A DNA stretch of 64,000 nucleotides from Nymphaea colorata (GCF_008831285.2 NC_045146.1:19151149-19215148), one strand, 5' to 3'. Shown: positions 26,443 to 39,982, numbered from the stretch's first letter. Numbers and translations are program-made. Notes: a model not told the origin generated them from the sequence alone.

Positions 26443-26600
26443 CTTCTGCAAATGCTCCCAGATGATCCCACGATGACACCAAAAACCAAGATTGTGAAAA
26501 AGGAAAACCACCAACTGATCCTTCTGTATTCTTCTTCCTCTCTCTCTCTCTCTCTATTCTTCTTCCTCTCTCTCTCTCTCTCTCCGCACTTCCCCCACCA
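26290..26600 (-). promoter_or_regulatory. Probable promoter / 5' leader of the SRO gene with CT-rich tract
   Basis: Read on the minus strand, 26440-26401 is a long CT run followed by CTCTCCGTGCG, a typical plant pyrimidine patch. A (GA)n block (complement of 26537-26583) lies just upstream. The coding start is 1.2 kb downstream, implying at least one noncoding leader intron. No TATA box on this strand is convincing. Confidence 0.35.
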
Positions 26601-27444
26601 CCAAGAACGCTCTATAAGAGGGACAGCTCCACCTCCAGCGGACGTTCCGGAGAATAGATAAGATCATCGCGTCCCTTCTGTTTTTGATTCTTTCCCATGA
26701 TGATAGCCGTCTCCTTCTCGAGCACGTGGTCTTCTCCAATGGCCGTGCCTCCCCCATCTCCCCCTCCCCCCCACAGTATATACGAGAGCAGCGCCGCTGG
26801 TTTGGTGGTTTCCCCCCTCTCTCTCCTTCTGCTGGCGCTTCCTGGTTCCCAACAAAACCGCCCCGCCCCCACGGTATGCACCTTCCCTCCCTTTCCCTTC
26901 CCGCTTTCACCCCCCGACTCCCGCAATCCCGCGTGCAAAAGAAATTCTCCCTCGCTCTTATCAGCCCCCGCTTCCTACCTCTTATTACCGCGTGCCCCTC
27001 CGTGGTCTTCCATAAATTAATTCCCAGATTCTATCCTGGATGGCCTCTACTTTTTCCATATTTTCGGAAAGGTGCCGCACTCTTAAAGACAAGTGCTGAG
27101 AGGTGCGGATGAAGATGCAACCTTACATTCTTTTAAAAGTTTGTATTTTAAAAGAAAATGTGACATGCCTGTTCAACTTTTAGTAATTTCTAAAGGAGGT
27201 TAGTGCAGGGCCATTGGTAAGCCCCTAATTTTTGTTTTCAAATCCTTTAGCTTCAATCTTATATTGTAAGTAATAACCATACTAAGTTGATGCATAGTAA
27301 AACATTACTTCAAAATACAAAGAAGGAGGATTCAGAATTCATCACTTTTATAAAATATTCTCTAACCACATTGACATAAAAAAAGGTAGAGAAGTAAGTT
27401 AAAAAATTATTTCTCTAACAAAAAATTGCCTGGTTTTGTTCTTT

Positions 27445-27478
<34 letters not shown>

Positions 27479-29469
27479 TGCAAAGCGAGCGGTGCATTTT
27501 TACATGTTTGCTTTGAGGGTTATTACTATCGAAAGGACAAAAAAAATGTTGAGATGTGATAATGACCATTCCATGTTTGAAATGCTATTTTCTTTTAAAA
27601 AGTACATGTATTAAGACATGACAGTGACTACTTTGGCATTTTAACTTTAAACAGCATTACAACTCTTTAGTGTTTAAAAATAATTTAATTAAAATATATT
27701 TTGACATATTATTTTTTTAAAAAAAGTTGACAAAAGTACCCTTTTTTAAAAAAATTAAAGTTCTTTCAATTCATATGTTTTTACAAACTTGGAAAACATT
27801 AAACTGCATTTCCTTTTCTTCCTTTCAAAGCTCACTTAAATAGGTGAGCCATTTGCCAGTCTTATGGGATGGGCCGTAAAGTGACTCAATCGACCTCAGT
27901 CCAACCATAACGTTTATGATTTTTTTTTTTTATACTCTAGTCAATTTAACCACACCTTTAACTCAAACTTACAAAATGCTTATAAAATCTTTTAAAGATC
28001 CGTTCAACCTGTAGATACATGTAAAAAAATTGTTATCTTTTCTATTTCTTTCATTTAACTGTTTGTTTTTTATTTAATTTAAGCATTAAATGAAGAAATT
28101 ATATTCTTTATTGAATTTAATAAATGAGAAAAACAATTAAAATTTGTCCACTATTAAAACCGGGTGATTTTAAAAGTATAGAACACAAATACAACGGCAG
28201 ATTCATTATGAAAACGAAATTTGGTGTAAAGAAGAAAAAGAAAAAACAATTTGATTTTGTTTGTCGTTACTTTGTGCCGTTATAAATATTGGGGGTTGTG
28301 TTTCGGATTAGGATCGAAGGAACTAGTGGACTTGAAATGGACCCTACCACCTGCATTTGTCGGATCCGAGCTCCACGTGGTGCTCCCACGATCCGGGCCC
28401 GTAAGTATCTGAACTTCGAATGGATCCCCAACTTGCCAATCAAACCAGGAATTGGATCTACAATATCTAAAAATAAGTTTATTTTAGTTCAGTTTTTCCA
28501 TGTAGATTGGAATCGGGTGGTTCCTGGACCGTTCACCCATCAAATCTTCAAGCAAATCCTTTGCTGAATTCAAAATCACTAATCGGATCCGATTTTCCCT
28601 TAATGGTTAACCATACTAGTTGGATTCGAGTTGCAAAAGAAGATCGATTATCGGTTTCTACCAACTCTTTGTCTTTTAGAAGTATAAAGTCTGCATCTTT
28701 TATTATGGTGTAGGGTCTGCTTTGAGTGTCTGAAAGTACTACTTTAGTATACTTTAACTCTTGCGCATCGATGAAACCACACGACAGACTTATGGTTAAT
28801 TTTTGTCCGACTGCATGCATATCGGAAAAATATCGGCACTTTAAATTTAAAAAGAAGTTAAAAAACTGCCGCTATTGTATTTCGAATAACGGTGTTGAGG
28901 CCTCCGATATGAGTTTTAGGAAAAAGTTTAATTATTTTAAAATGTTCTTCAACAATATAGCATAATATCGATTCTTAAAACGAAGAAGTATGTACATAAT
29001 AAAAAATTTATATATAAACAGCCGGGTGGCGCGATAATAATGCGTGGAGAGTGGGAAATGACTTGAAGCTGAAGAAAGGAAAAGGCTTGGAACTCTGTGG
29101 GCCGTCAACTGGTTCCGGAGCAATTGTGACCAACGAGCACCACACAAGCTGTGCGGTCGCAATTGCTCCCCTCCTAAAATGCCGACCGTTGACACGTCAA
29201 TTCGGATTCCGCTTTTGGGTTCGATCAGGACTTCGAGTAATCTCAGACCCCCACGCCCCGCCTCCATTCACACGCTAAATTTCTTGTTCAAAACTCGTTT
29301 TTGCTTGTGAAGATGGACAAACAGGGACAGACAACCCAGTTGAATAGTCCTCAACGGTGTTGGGGGAAGGTGACGGCCTCCCCCCTGTGATCGAACAGTC
29401 CCCACACCCTTTAAAACAAAGGTCATCATATCTATGCAAATTGAATGTTCATAGAGGATGAAAAGTTCT

Positions 29470-29612
29470 AAGATCTCTCACAGTGCATCGGGCGGTGTGT
29501 TGTGTTTAATCTTGCGGTGTGTTGCGTTTAATCTTGTTGGCCTGATGCGTGACATCGGACAATCATAATTAAAGAGAGGTCTGAATGGCCGAAGGATTTT
29601 CTTTACCTATCA
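29470..29612. mobile_element. MITE family 2 copy, inverted orientation
   Basis: Ends with GAATGGCCGAAGGATTTTC, the inverted form of the GAAAATCCTTCGGCCATTC terminus seen at 13397 and 51526. Interior words (GGTGTGTTG, GTTTAATC, twice) resemble the other copies. The left terminus is degenerate. Confidence 0.4.
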
Positions 29613-29640
29613 TGAAGAATCGGAGGCCTTGTGAGAGACT

Positions 29641-29668
29641 TGGGTAATTCTAGATAGTCAGGATCACC

Positions 29669-29702
<34 letters not shown>
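29641..29702. mobile_element. Single arm of MITE family 3 next to a (TA)n tract
   Basis: GGGTAATTCTAGATAGTCAG followed by GATCACCATTTC is the inverted counterpart of the terminus at 56335 (AAATGGTGATTTTT...AGAGTTAC). It abuts (TA)n at 29675-29702. The opposite arm was not found, so this is a fragment. Confidence 0.45.
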
Positions 29703-29705
<3 letters not shown>

Positions 29706-30243
29706 ATTTATATATAAAGATCTGAATGGTAGATGATTAAAAATTACAAACATATTGCTAAAAGTACCAGAAATGGTTAAACCATTGCTACACTATAAAC
29801 CGTCTTGAATTGGTGCTTGAATTGTTAAAAAAAAAAAAGGATATTAATGCATGATATCTGGGGAATGAGTGAAGTTTAAGCTCTGCTGATGTGAGACCTT
29901 TGTTTTGTTGACCTCTAATGACAAATCAAAACAGGAAAAAGAAAAGAATGATCATTCATTTATAAACCAAACAAGAACTGAATTATCCTCTACAAATTGC
30001 TTTCCCAAATTAAAAGGGAAAAAAATGACAGAAGCAAATTAAAATTACAAAATTACAACTGTGGAATGATTATTCCTTGACAAAAATATGATTTCAACGG
30101 ATCAAGATGCTTGACCCATCAAAACCAGTAAAATTCCATTCGACAAAAATGTACATTGTGGACATCCCAGATATTGATGGGGGGGCGAGCCTACGTGTGC
30201 CGCTCAATGGATGTCCGAAACTTGGCCTGAGGAAAATCCTGGA

Positions 30244-33200
30244 CTATCTTCGTGGGTTTATAGCAATGGTATCGGATTCACAACTGCTTGGGTATTCACT
30301 AGTTGATGCGGATGTTACCTCATCTATCCGCCATGGCTTTGCAGGTGCTGGAGAGACCTCCTTTCTTAGATACTCACCACTGAATACTATCGAAGAAGCC
30401 TGGTCGTACTCGCTCATGCTGAAGTCGGCACTATTTTCACCACTGCCAAATGCCATTTGCCGGAATCTTCTGAGATCAGCTGAATATTGGCCAGACTCGA
30501 AGATGGTGCTCTGCCCGGGTTTAACTCCGTTTGTCAAGTCAGACATATCAGTCTCACAGTCTAATGCTCTCACCACCTGATTCACAGATAAATTTTGACT
30601 CATCAGAGAAAGGCAAACAACATATCCACACGGACAGGGGGTCCAGCAGAGAGAGAGAGAGAGAGAGAGTACTTGAATTGGTGATTTAAGACCGATGAAC
30701 CACACCACTTTATGAACTTCAGTTACTCAAAAGCCAAAACTATTTAGCTTAGTTAGAAGGCTAATTTAAGAGCACATTGTTCACCAATTATACAGTTACT
30801 GACATTTAATGGGTTCACAGAAATGTATCCTGTGGTGATTCCCATGAAACGAAGGCAATTCAAGACTATGCTGATAAAAATCATGTGGTAAACACCAATT
30901 TGCTGTTGGTGCCCAACTGGCCATTATGTAAGTGTGTCAAATCCAAGTGAAAAGCAAAATGCCAAGAGAACAACCAGTCACTGCATTCTGGTTGAGTGAG
31001 AAGACATAGAATTAGTCTACATGAATTACAGCTACAGTCAGCAAGAGAGGAGCAAGACAAAAGCAGAGAACAAGTAAAAACAGATTCGCAGCTTTTTCTC
31101 CCATTCCTCTCCAGGCAGGAAAGCAGCTATTGAAGGTAGAACAGATGCGGCGTATAATCAGATAAACCAAGGCATTGTTGGATATTGCTTGGTGTCATAT
31201 ATAACAAATTACTTGCTATTAACAGAACTATCATAGACACAAAAGTGGGATACAACAAAGTGGTGTGTCATATGAATGATAAATTCTTAGAAACCATATT
31301 CAGGGATGCAAAATCAATAAACAGAATTTCATATCTGTGTCTAGTCACATTTACTTAACTTTATCAAATTTGAACTTAATAACATATTCTAAAACGGCCT
31401 CCTAGTTATGGTCACCTCCCTCTCCTTGTCAACATGTCATGAACAGAGAGCAGGGAGACAGTGGCCTCTTCTCTGTTCCATTCTCCATAACTTGAAGAGA
31501 GACCCGATGGTGATGTGACAACATATCAGTTATCTCCTTTTCCTTTTGATATATTACAGAGAAATGAAGCAGAGGGTTTCTATTGGCCCATCCTATTGAA
31601 GGAGAGGGAGAGGCATTCAAGGATTTGATGAAAACTGCAACACAGTTGTGACCAATGTTATTCGATGTGCATGCATCACATGGTGATGTGTGCGCATCAT
31701 GCACATCATCCCCATGAGTGCATCGCATCATGAGGATGATGCTTAGTTAACCAGATGTGTGTGCATCGCATCATGAGGATGATGCTTAGTTAACCAGATG
31801 TGTGTGCATCACAGTTTGTGTCTGATGCATCAGGCACAACTATTTTTTTTATAAAGTTTTAAATATTTTTTAATGTTTTAACGTTATTTTTATCATTTTG
31901 ATAGTTTATGATGGTAGAAATTGCATCCAAACAATCAGTTTGTTTAATGACATGGCATATCAATTGATATGCATGACCTCTCGTGCAGGTTTTTATTTGC
32001 TTATTTTTTAGATTTTTAATTGCAAAAGTAACTTACATATTTTAAATTAATTCTGAAAACAAAAGTAAAGAACCCATGTCACCGGTGTGTCGTACTGACA
32101 AAGGAAATGACAAAATGTTAAGTAAACATTAAAAAAGGTTAAAGTGAAATGAAAAAGAGAAAAAATGTTTAAGTAAACATAAAAAAAACAGTAAAAAAAG
32201 GGTTTGAAAAAAAAGTTGAGTTGAGCTCAACGTAAACATAAACACAAACATGGTTGAGCTGAGCCCCTACCTGCATTAGCTAATAAAAAAGGGTTTTGTG
32301 AAGAAAATGTTAAGCAATCTCTGTTTAACTTTTTTGAAATGAATTTTTAAATAATAACAAATCCAACAACTGAGTTATATGCCAATTATATATCTAGAAA
32401 AGTCATATATACAAGGTAAAAACCTTTTAACTGCTTTTTCGTTGGGTGAATGGAAGGAGTATATCTTCTGAGCAGGAGCCAAAGCCTGCATCCTCCCCCT
32501 TTACCTGGTAAGGACCTTAGGCTGCATCATTACCTAGTTTAGAATCTTAACTCCTCAACACGTGCCACTTAATATATTGATTTCACGCCATTAGTATATG
32601 GGGGTGACAACTATATTTTATACTTGATATTTTTATTATTTGATGTTTTTACTTTTGATATTATTTTTGTTATATACTTTACCATTTTTTTTTATCCTGA
32701 TGCTTATGCATCGGTGCGATACGCGTTGCTTAATGGGCTTAACGCGTTGCTTCACATCAACGCACTTAACAACACTGGTTGTGACTCTTTTTCCTTTCTA
32801 TTTCTTTCATATTTGTGTGCAATTTTGGACTGAATTTCTTCAGACAGAACTGGAATCTAAAATACCATGTCCATGTGAAATAATATCAGTCTTTCAAATA
32901 CAACATTATAAGAGAGGACTTTGGCATATTATGGTAGAAAGCTTTTCTAATTGGTTTGTACACAAAAGGTGGCCACATAGAGGAGTCTTGGGAGCAATGC
33001 ATCGCTTTTAAAGTAGGACAGCAGCAAAAGACCATTAGCCTTCTCCTGCAGAAAGAAGAAAAGCTCCCTCTCTAAACATTGTTGTTCTTGGCAGTTGACT
33101 AGAATTTTCCCAGGGTGGAATAGTACAACACTGAATTCGCAGGAAGCCTCATCTCACTAAGAAATCAAGAGATAGATGGTTATATGAAATATCTCATTAC

Positions 33201-36200
33201 ATTTCTTTCTTGAACAGCAACCACAGTGGCGGTTCATTTTTTGTCCAGCTTGTTATATGCAAAAAAACTCCAACTATTTCTTATTTTCCTTTTGCTTTCA
33301 AGCATGGAAAAGAAGATCACTTTCAGGTTCTTTGAGTTAAGAATCAACTTTCTCCTAGTTAGTCCTGGACAAAAAATCATTTACTTCATGTAACCAAGCA
33401 GATGCCAATTGATATACTAGCAACTATTCATATCTTAATCTCAACATTTGGAAAGGAACCTCGTTTCTAAGTTTTTCTCATACTGGAAAGAGAAAAGTAG
33501 ACTGTTGTGCACTTCTCTTCCATTTTACAACTTCAACTGGATGCCTTTGTTTCATACTTGCATTATCATGGAACTCTATACAAATTAAGGATGTCAACAG
33601 TTTGGAGTTGAGTTGGATTCACTGTTTATGATCTATTCAGATCTTCCTTAACTAGAGACAAACTTGGACTATATGTAGACTTGATAATTTGACAGGAGTT
33701 CAGATCCAACAAGCATAAGGTTCAAGTTCATGTATAATAGGGCAACATCCCTATTAGATTTTTGGCTTGGGTCTTGGCTATCTAACTACAATATTAAATC
33801 TCTTACTATTATAATTTGGATCTTTTTCGTCTGATGGGATCCACTTTCAGTATTGGTAGTCGGAACTTGCCAACCCATTTACATCCCTAAGAGCAATGTT
33901 GTATCCCACATCTACACATGCATTGACATCACAGGTCATGTCGGCTATTTACAATGTCAGCTAAAAAGATCAGGAACTCTTAGTTGTGTAAGCTTTGCCT
34001 CACCTGACTCATTCGAGGACGTTTTGGAGCTGAATGACGAACACAAGCAGCAGCCGCTTCCACCATTCTGAACATCTCACTTCCCGTATAATTATTCTCA
34101 AGCCTTGGATCAACTACCTCCTCCAAATTACCAGATTCCAGTGCCTTAGTAAGGAGCGGCCTTGCCTGTCAGTGATTTTCAAAATAGAAAGGTAAACCGA
34201 CAGCCCATAGATGCAACATAAAGTGATGATTCCAATAAACATGATGAAGAAAGCCTTTTTTTTCAAAAAGATGGGAGTACAAGAGTCTTATGAGTCATTG
34301 TCACCAGTAAATGAAAGGCATACAGGAAGCAACATGTGAGGCAGAAGCTGTGAAGTGAATGTTTTGAAAAATATCACATTAACATAGTGATGAATCTGGG
34401 GAAGCAATGCGAAGGGGATATCTGATGTCATAGCCAAATTTTAGAAAAAGTGGTCTCTGTCACATGGTAATTGTGCTCTCACTTCACAACAAATAACGAG
34501 CAAACTTCTTTTTTCCTAAAGAAGTACATAAATTGAAATAGATCCCCTATAATCCTGCAGAAACCAAGGATCTGAGTTGGTTGAAGAGGAACCTATGCCT
34601 TGGTGGAAATATGAATCAGACTTCATCAAATAAGTCATGAAATGCTGGAGTGGTGATTGTTACCTGCTGATATTTGACCCAAAAAATGATCTGGTAGCAA
34701 AACAATAGACAGTTTTATAAGCTAATTGGGTTTTAGGATCTGGAAGAAAAACAAGACAGTTCTATAAGCCAATTCTGTTTCGGCCTATAAACTCTAACCA
34801 GCTATTATATTGGGCCCACCACAAGTCCCAAGGTATGGATTTCGTGCATGCAATACGGGTGCTTTCATTACCGTTCATAGTAACCCTACTGTGGCATCTT
34901 ATAGTTGGATCCTGCTGGTGCACTCTTATCTCATAGTTGCTGGAATTTCTGGAAGCAAGTCATGGGTTACTAATGGCTAAAGACCTGGAAATAATAAAGT
35001 AGATTAATTTGAACTGTAGTATCACTAAACTCATAAGTTTGCATAGCTTTCTTCCTGTGTAAAATAGCTGCAATTTACAGACTTGAATGATACGGCCACC
35101 CAAAGCATCAGGGTGCAAAAGGAAAGTTCATTGCAGATGTAGTTAAACTACAAAAGTTGTCAGTAGAAAAGTGAGTGAAAAATAAGAAATGCATATCATG
35201 GATGACACACTTTACCAATTTACTGTCCAAGACGAGAAATTTGAACAGTGTATGCTTGTTTAGGTTTTGAAATTCAGTGTCACTATCAGCCTGGTTCATG
35301 TGATTAGTTCTGGATGACAAAATCTAATCGATAGTATTATGCCTGATCAGGAAGCTAGACTTAAGGCATTCCCTTTCGAAATTGGAGTTTTGCATACAGA
35401 GCAGTGGTGGCTACAAGTTAATAGGTAAACATTAAAAAAACTGGAGCTTCAAAACAAAAACAAAGTTTTTCTTCAATTTTACTGTCTAACATCTCAAGCA
35501 ACTTAGTGGCTTGAAATGGTTTTATATCTAACATTTTGGGGGACACTGATGACTATATCTAACTGGAGAGTGACACTTTGTATCTTGGTTACTTTTCCAT
35601 ATGAACCTTATTTAGCTTTCTTACAGAGCAACCAAAGTTGGTTCTGAGTCTGATTGCTGCAGTTGGCAACAAATTTGTCATCAATACTTGCACTTGGCTT
35701 TAAGGAGCCTAGTATGCACGTTACATGGGAAGAGTCTGACATCTAAGATTTTAAGAAATATTAATAGTATGTATTTGGGTCTCTTACTACCGTCTGTCTT
35801 GGTTCGTAGTCCCTCTTGGATACAAATTGGCGCTAGCTGTGGTACTGGTTAGGACCAAACAGACTAGTTCAGGCCAATTTGGGGCCACATAATAAAAAAA
35901 CGATGCATCTTTCAGTTTAATATTGTGAAATCATTTCCAGTTATTTTTCAGTAGGAAGAACTTGAACATCATTCTTCTCTAGATTACCTTACAATAATTA
36001 GGGCTACAGAGAATCATCTCATCAGGCCACTGCAGATGGGTCTAAACTAGTGTTGCAAAAATTGGAAATTGAACCGAATCAGCAAAGCTGCCAATTCAGC
36101 AGCTCAGCTGAATCAGTAAAAAGTATTATTATATACATTTTAAACATAAAAATAAACATGCATAAAAGTAATTTAAAATAAGAAATATTTAAAAAGTAAT

Positions 36201-39200
36201 AAAAAAAGAATAGTGTGACGTGGAAAAAGATACAGAAATGGATGCAAGAAATTTCCTGAAACCACCCCATGACTTTGTGCCTACATGACATTAGTATACC
36301 CAAGAATGGAACGGAACCTATAAGACAACCACTCGCAGGCTAGGTGTGTAGTCAATTTGGTTAGGATTAGTCTAGGGAAAAAGGCATAGGTACAGATGGA
36401 GCGTGTCAGTGCAACAGCTAAAACAATAGTAACTATTATCATCTTCAAAAATTTCCCAGCAATGTTCTTTCCAGGCGCTTTTTCTCAAGATGTGGATTTC
36501 TAAGAAAAATATCAAAAAAACCTTAGGAGTTATAAAACTTAAAAGATATAAAGAACAAAAAAATGATAATATGATTGCTTTTCTAATATCTTTTTGTGAA
36601 AAACATAAAAAAAAAGTAAAAACATTTTAAGAACATGAAAGAAACAAGTGAAAACAAACACATTCTTGAAAAATAAGCAAAAAGGAGCCTTTATGGAAAA
36701 AAAATGGAATACTGTAGGTTAATATTGCAATCCCTTTTTGGTGATATTTGGAATTATTGAAATATTTTGACAAGTCTTTTTGGAAATGAAGAGGATAGTT
36801 TCAAAATATTGGAGACATTTGTAACTATCTGTAAGATCAATTTGAAATTGATAACAACAAACCAGTTGATCACCATGGACTCCACAGGGTTTGCTTCCTT
36901 TGCCAATTTACAAAGTCACTCTTGGACGAGCTATGTTATACAAACACAATCACATGGCTACTAGTCCTAAGACCGGCCTTTGCCCATCAACCAGATAGCA
37001 TAATTGAATCTCTCCTCCTGAAGGTCTCCTCTAAAAAAGATTAAAATTGTGCCAATGTAATGCCCTATTCCCAAGACAAATCTCAGTAACACCCAATACA
37101 TGTCCGATCAATGACCATGCAAAGAAAATAGCAAATGTTGGATAGTCTGAACACTCCTGACTGCAGAATACAAGCAAGTTGTCTCTCGCCATTGAGTGAC
37201 AAAGCTAGAGTAGTTCACAAAAGCTTTTGTAAGACAAAAACTTCCTAACCAGAATTTCCTTTGGTATGTCCAGGCAATTGTCCAAAAGACATGATGTTAA
37301 CATCTATAATGTTGTTTTATGTGTCAAAAGATTTATTTTGCATGCGTATGATCCGACAGGCCATTAGATAAGGAATCCCAAAGCCACTCAAAAGACTATT
37401 CAGTCCATGTCAAAACTACTTCTGGCTCCAATATAGAAGCAAGAAAACAGAAACTTACAATGATGCCAATCAACTATAACATGTACAAAAGGGGCCCTGA
37501 TTAATGGGACCACTTCAAACAATAGAATCAGCAGTTGTGACTGAACTTATGCTTTTCAAGAATTGTACTTACCCATTCAACCAAGCTTTCTTCTCCCAAA
37601 GGTCGATTAGCATCAACCGGCTTCTGCCCAGTTATAAGCTCCAGAAGCACAACCCCAAAGGAAAAGACATCAGATCTATCAGTTAATTTTCCACTTGATG
37701 CATACTCTGGTGCCAAATACCTGAAAATGGTAGTCACAAGTAATACTGAAACCTGCAACCAGGGAGAACGTTTTGCAAAATTCATGTGAGAAAATAAAAT
37801 AAGAGGACTAACAACCTACCCAAAAGTACCCACTACACGTGTCGAAACATGGGTATGAGTATCATTTGTTAATTTTGCAAGTCCAAAATCTGCAACCTGT
37901 TATTTCAAATACAGGAGCAAAATTAACCCCAGAAAGTAGCACAAATAAAATTGTGTTGTAATTTGACATTTAAATGAATAAGAGCAATGGCATTATTGGC
38001 ATGGAAACCTGAGCTTCAAAAGAGTTATCTAAGAGAATGTTGGCTGATTTTATGTCCCTGTGAATAATTCGAGGATGGCCTGCAAAGAATAAATGGATGA
38101 AAATATCATAAACTGTGTGCTTACAAAGTTACAAACTTAGGAATGGCAACAGAGGAATAGGAGGTACAATCTTCATGCAGATATGCCAATCCACGAGCCG
38201 AGCCAAGAGCAATTTTGAGTCTTGTAGGCCAATCCATTACTGGTTGTCCCTTACCTAGACAAGAGAAAAGGAACAATTATATCTTTTAACCAGCATGAAC
38301 GTCAGAATGAGAAAAAGGAAGGAGATTAAGAATGACCAAGATTTCCTACCATGAAGATGATGCTCAAGCGTTTTATTTGGCACGAACTCATAGACAAGTA
38401 ATCTCTGGTTGTCTGCTATACAATAACCAACCAGAGACACCAAATGCCGATGGTGGACTCGGCTAATAATTTCTACTTCTGCTCTAAATTCTCGATCTCC
38501 CTGTCCACCACCAGACTTGAGCTGCTTCACTGCCACTTCTCTTCCATCAGCCAGACACCCCTTGTAGACACAACCAAATCCACCCTCCCCCAAAACATTG
38601 TCTTCCGAAAACCCATTTGTGATTGCCATCAGTTCTTCATAGTTAAAACATGATTTGGAAGTCACTAATCCCGCATCAGCTGTTTGTTGGGATCCATAAC
38701 CTCCATATCCTACAGAAGAATATGGAGAAGATCCTGATGGTTTTGGATGATAGAAGTCCGAGCGAGATGAATTTCCCATCATTCCTGCCTGAGAATAGTA
38801 ATATCCCTCTGGACCAAATATAAAAAGAACGATGAATATTTAAAAGCAAAATGCAAACAAAAGCTAGCTTAAGAAAAACGTGGAGTAATTAAGACGGATA
38901 AAGATGAAGAAACTCATCATGCACCCAGAGAACACGAAATCGTTAAATATTGCATGAAAAAAAAAATCGTATCTTCAAACCCTCCAGGAAGGATTTACAT
39001 TATCCATGATTCAAACGTCAACATGCCCAATAAAAGGAAGAAAAAGGAGCAAGAACTACAGAATTATGAAACAAGAACTCAATCAAGGTGGATGTGGGTT
39101 GTGATGATAAAACAGACCTGCAGTTGGATTCCCCGGGTAGCCGCCTTGAGGTCGATACATATCAGCAATCACAGGCTTTTTCTTCTTCTTCCTTGTGCAA

Positions 39201-39982
39201 ATGAAACACAAAGCAATGAATGCTAACACTACAACGCTCGCTACTCCTATACCGATAGCTATTCCGTGGTTGGAACCTCCATCAGAATTCGAACTCCCTG
39301 AACTAGACCCGTTTGTACTAGAAGGTGGTGGCGTCGTCCCAGTTGGCGTCGAGGGAGGTGGCGGTGAAGCTGAATCTGGCGGACTAGATGATGGAGGAGA
39401 AGAGACAACGGGAGGCGATGAACTAGATGGAACAGCTGGAGATACAGGGGGTGGACTTGTAGAAGAGGGAGGCTGCGGAACAGGCGGAGTTTCTGGCGCA
39501 GGTGGAGGAGAGCTCGCAATTGGAGGTGGGGGAGGAGATGAGGGTGGTGGCAAAGAAGGCTGCGGAGGAGGCGAGGCAGAAACCGGCGCCGGCGGAGGTG
39601 TAGAAGCAGGGAGAGGCGGCGGAGTCGAAGAAGGAGGAGGTGTTTGGTTGACAGGAGCGGGAGGTGGGGATGATGGTGGAGGAGATGATGGTGGAGGAGA
39701 GGATGGAACAGCAGAAGGAGGTGGAGGTGGGGAGCTCGGCTGCGGAGGCGGCGAGCTCGGGGGAGGAGAACTCGGAGGAGGAGAAAGGGGAGGAGGCGAA
39801 CTGGGAGGAGGCGACCTGGGCGGAGGCGAGCTAGGAGGAGGCGAGCTGGGAGGAGGCGAGCTGGGCGGAGGCGAGCTGGGAGGAGGCGAGCTAGGAGGAG
39901 GCGAACTTGGTGGCGGAGATAGAGATGGAGGAGGAGAGGCAGTAGCGCTCGAATTACTGCCCGAAGAGGGAGAATCCGCCAT
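30244..39982 (-). CDS. Proline-rich extensin-like receptor kinase (PERK)
   Basis: Plasma-membrane receptor-like Ser/Thr kinase whose extensin-like ectodomain is thought to monitor the cell wall. Exons on the minus strand: 39982-39118, 38808-38350, 38254-38168, 38079-38009, 37896-37820, 37720-37573, 34165-34004, 30576-30244. All are GT-AG and in phase; 2202 bp, 733 residues, within the family's usual length. Order: Pro/Ser-rich extracellular region with SPPP repeats (about residues 10-225), transmembrane helix (240-262) followed by a basic stop-transfer (TRKKKKK), juxtamembrane Gly/Tyr/Ser-rich stretch, then kinase with GEGGFGCV (362-369), VAVK Lys383, HRDIK (477-481) and DFG (497-499), and a Ser-rich tail with SEY motifs. 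The ATG at 39982 (AACATGGCG context) was preferred over the in-frame ATG 19 codons upstream. No clear signal peptide, which is normal for PERKs. Introns 6 and 7 are each about 3.4 kb. Which PERK paralogue it is cannot be decided. Confidence 0.96.
30648..30669. repeat. (GA)n microsatellite in PERK intron 7
   Basis: Uninterrupted GA run about 70 bp inside the intron from the last exon's acceptor. On the coding strand it is a CT run, so it may contribute to the polypyrimidine context. Confidence 0.9.
31640..32786. mobile_element. Possible 1.15-kb fold-back element in PERK intron 7
   Basis: The left end (GTTGTGACCAATGTTATTCG) and the inverted right end (GTCACAACCAGTGTTGTTAA, from about 32760-32786) are similar, and both are followed by GATGTG or GCATCA-type words. 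The interior is AT-rich and contains the tandem repeat at 31719-31804. Termini are imperfect and no target duplication was established. Confidence 0.35.
31719..31812. repeat. 43-bp perfect tandem duplication
   Basis: Two identical 43-bp units (31719-31761 and 31762-31804, each starting TGCATCGCATCATGAGGATG), followed by the first bases of a third. Located in PERK intron 7. Confidence 0.95.
33586..33889. mobile_element. Probable hAT-like MITE remnant in PERK intron 7
   Basis: Starts TAAGGATGTCAACAG and ends CCCATTTACATCCCTA, giving imperfect inverted termini of the TAGGGATGTNAA type common in plant hAT elements. Flanking octamers (ATACAAAT and AGAGCAAT) match at only five positions, so the duplication is decayed or absent. 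Confidence 0.4.
34166..37572. other. PERK intron 6 (3.4 kb), no recognised content
   Basis: Bounded by the donor after exon 6 (37573) and the acceptor before exon 7 (34165). Moderately AT-rich, with scattered short poly-A/T runs. No coding frame with a recognisable domain and no clear transposon termini were seen. Confidence 0.7.
39700..39925 (-). repeat. Coding minisatellite encoding SPPPS repeats of the PERK ectodomain
   Basis: About fifteen near-identical 15-bp units (plus-strand GGAGGCGAGCTGGGA-like) encode consecutive Ser-Pro-Pro-Pro-Ser blocks. The third-position variation between units is low, indicating recent unit duplication or homogenisation. The complementary strand is also open across this stretch, but only as a compositional artefact. 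Confidence 0.8.

Larger units (their letters stand above)
26601..30243. other. Intergenic region between SRO and PERK genes
   Basis: 26.6-27.1 kb is GC-richer and C-rich on the plus strand, with open but compositionally driven frames and no recognised domain. 27.1-28.2 kb is AT-rich with a (TA)n tract near 27452-27478. 28.3-28.6 kb holds GGATCC-rich, partly palindromic sequence. MITE fragments lie at 29470-29674. The last ~250 bp probably include the PERK 3' UTR (minus strand). Confidence 0.5.

Noticed and set aside
26684-27112. 142-codon Pro/Ser-rich plus-strand frame
   Set aside because: C-rich composition explains the open frame. Two overlapping frames are equally open and no family is recognisable.
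30107-30580. 157-codon open frame on the plus strand
   Set aside because: Antisense to the last PERK exon, which joins in phase to exon 7 and encodes the family's C-terminal tail.
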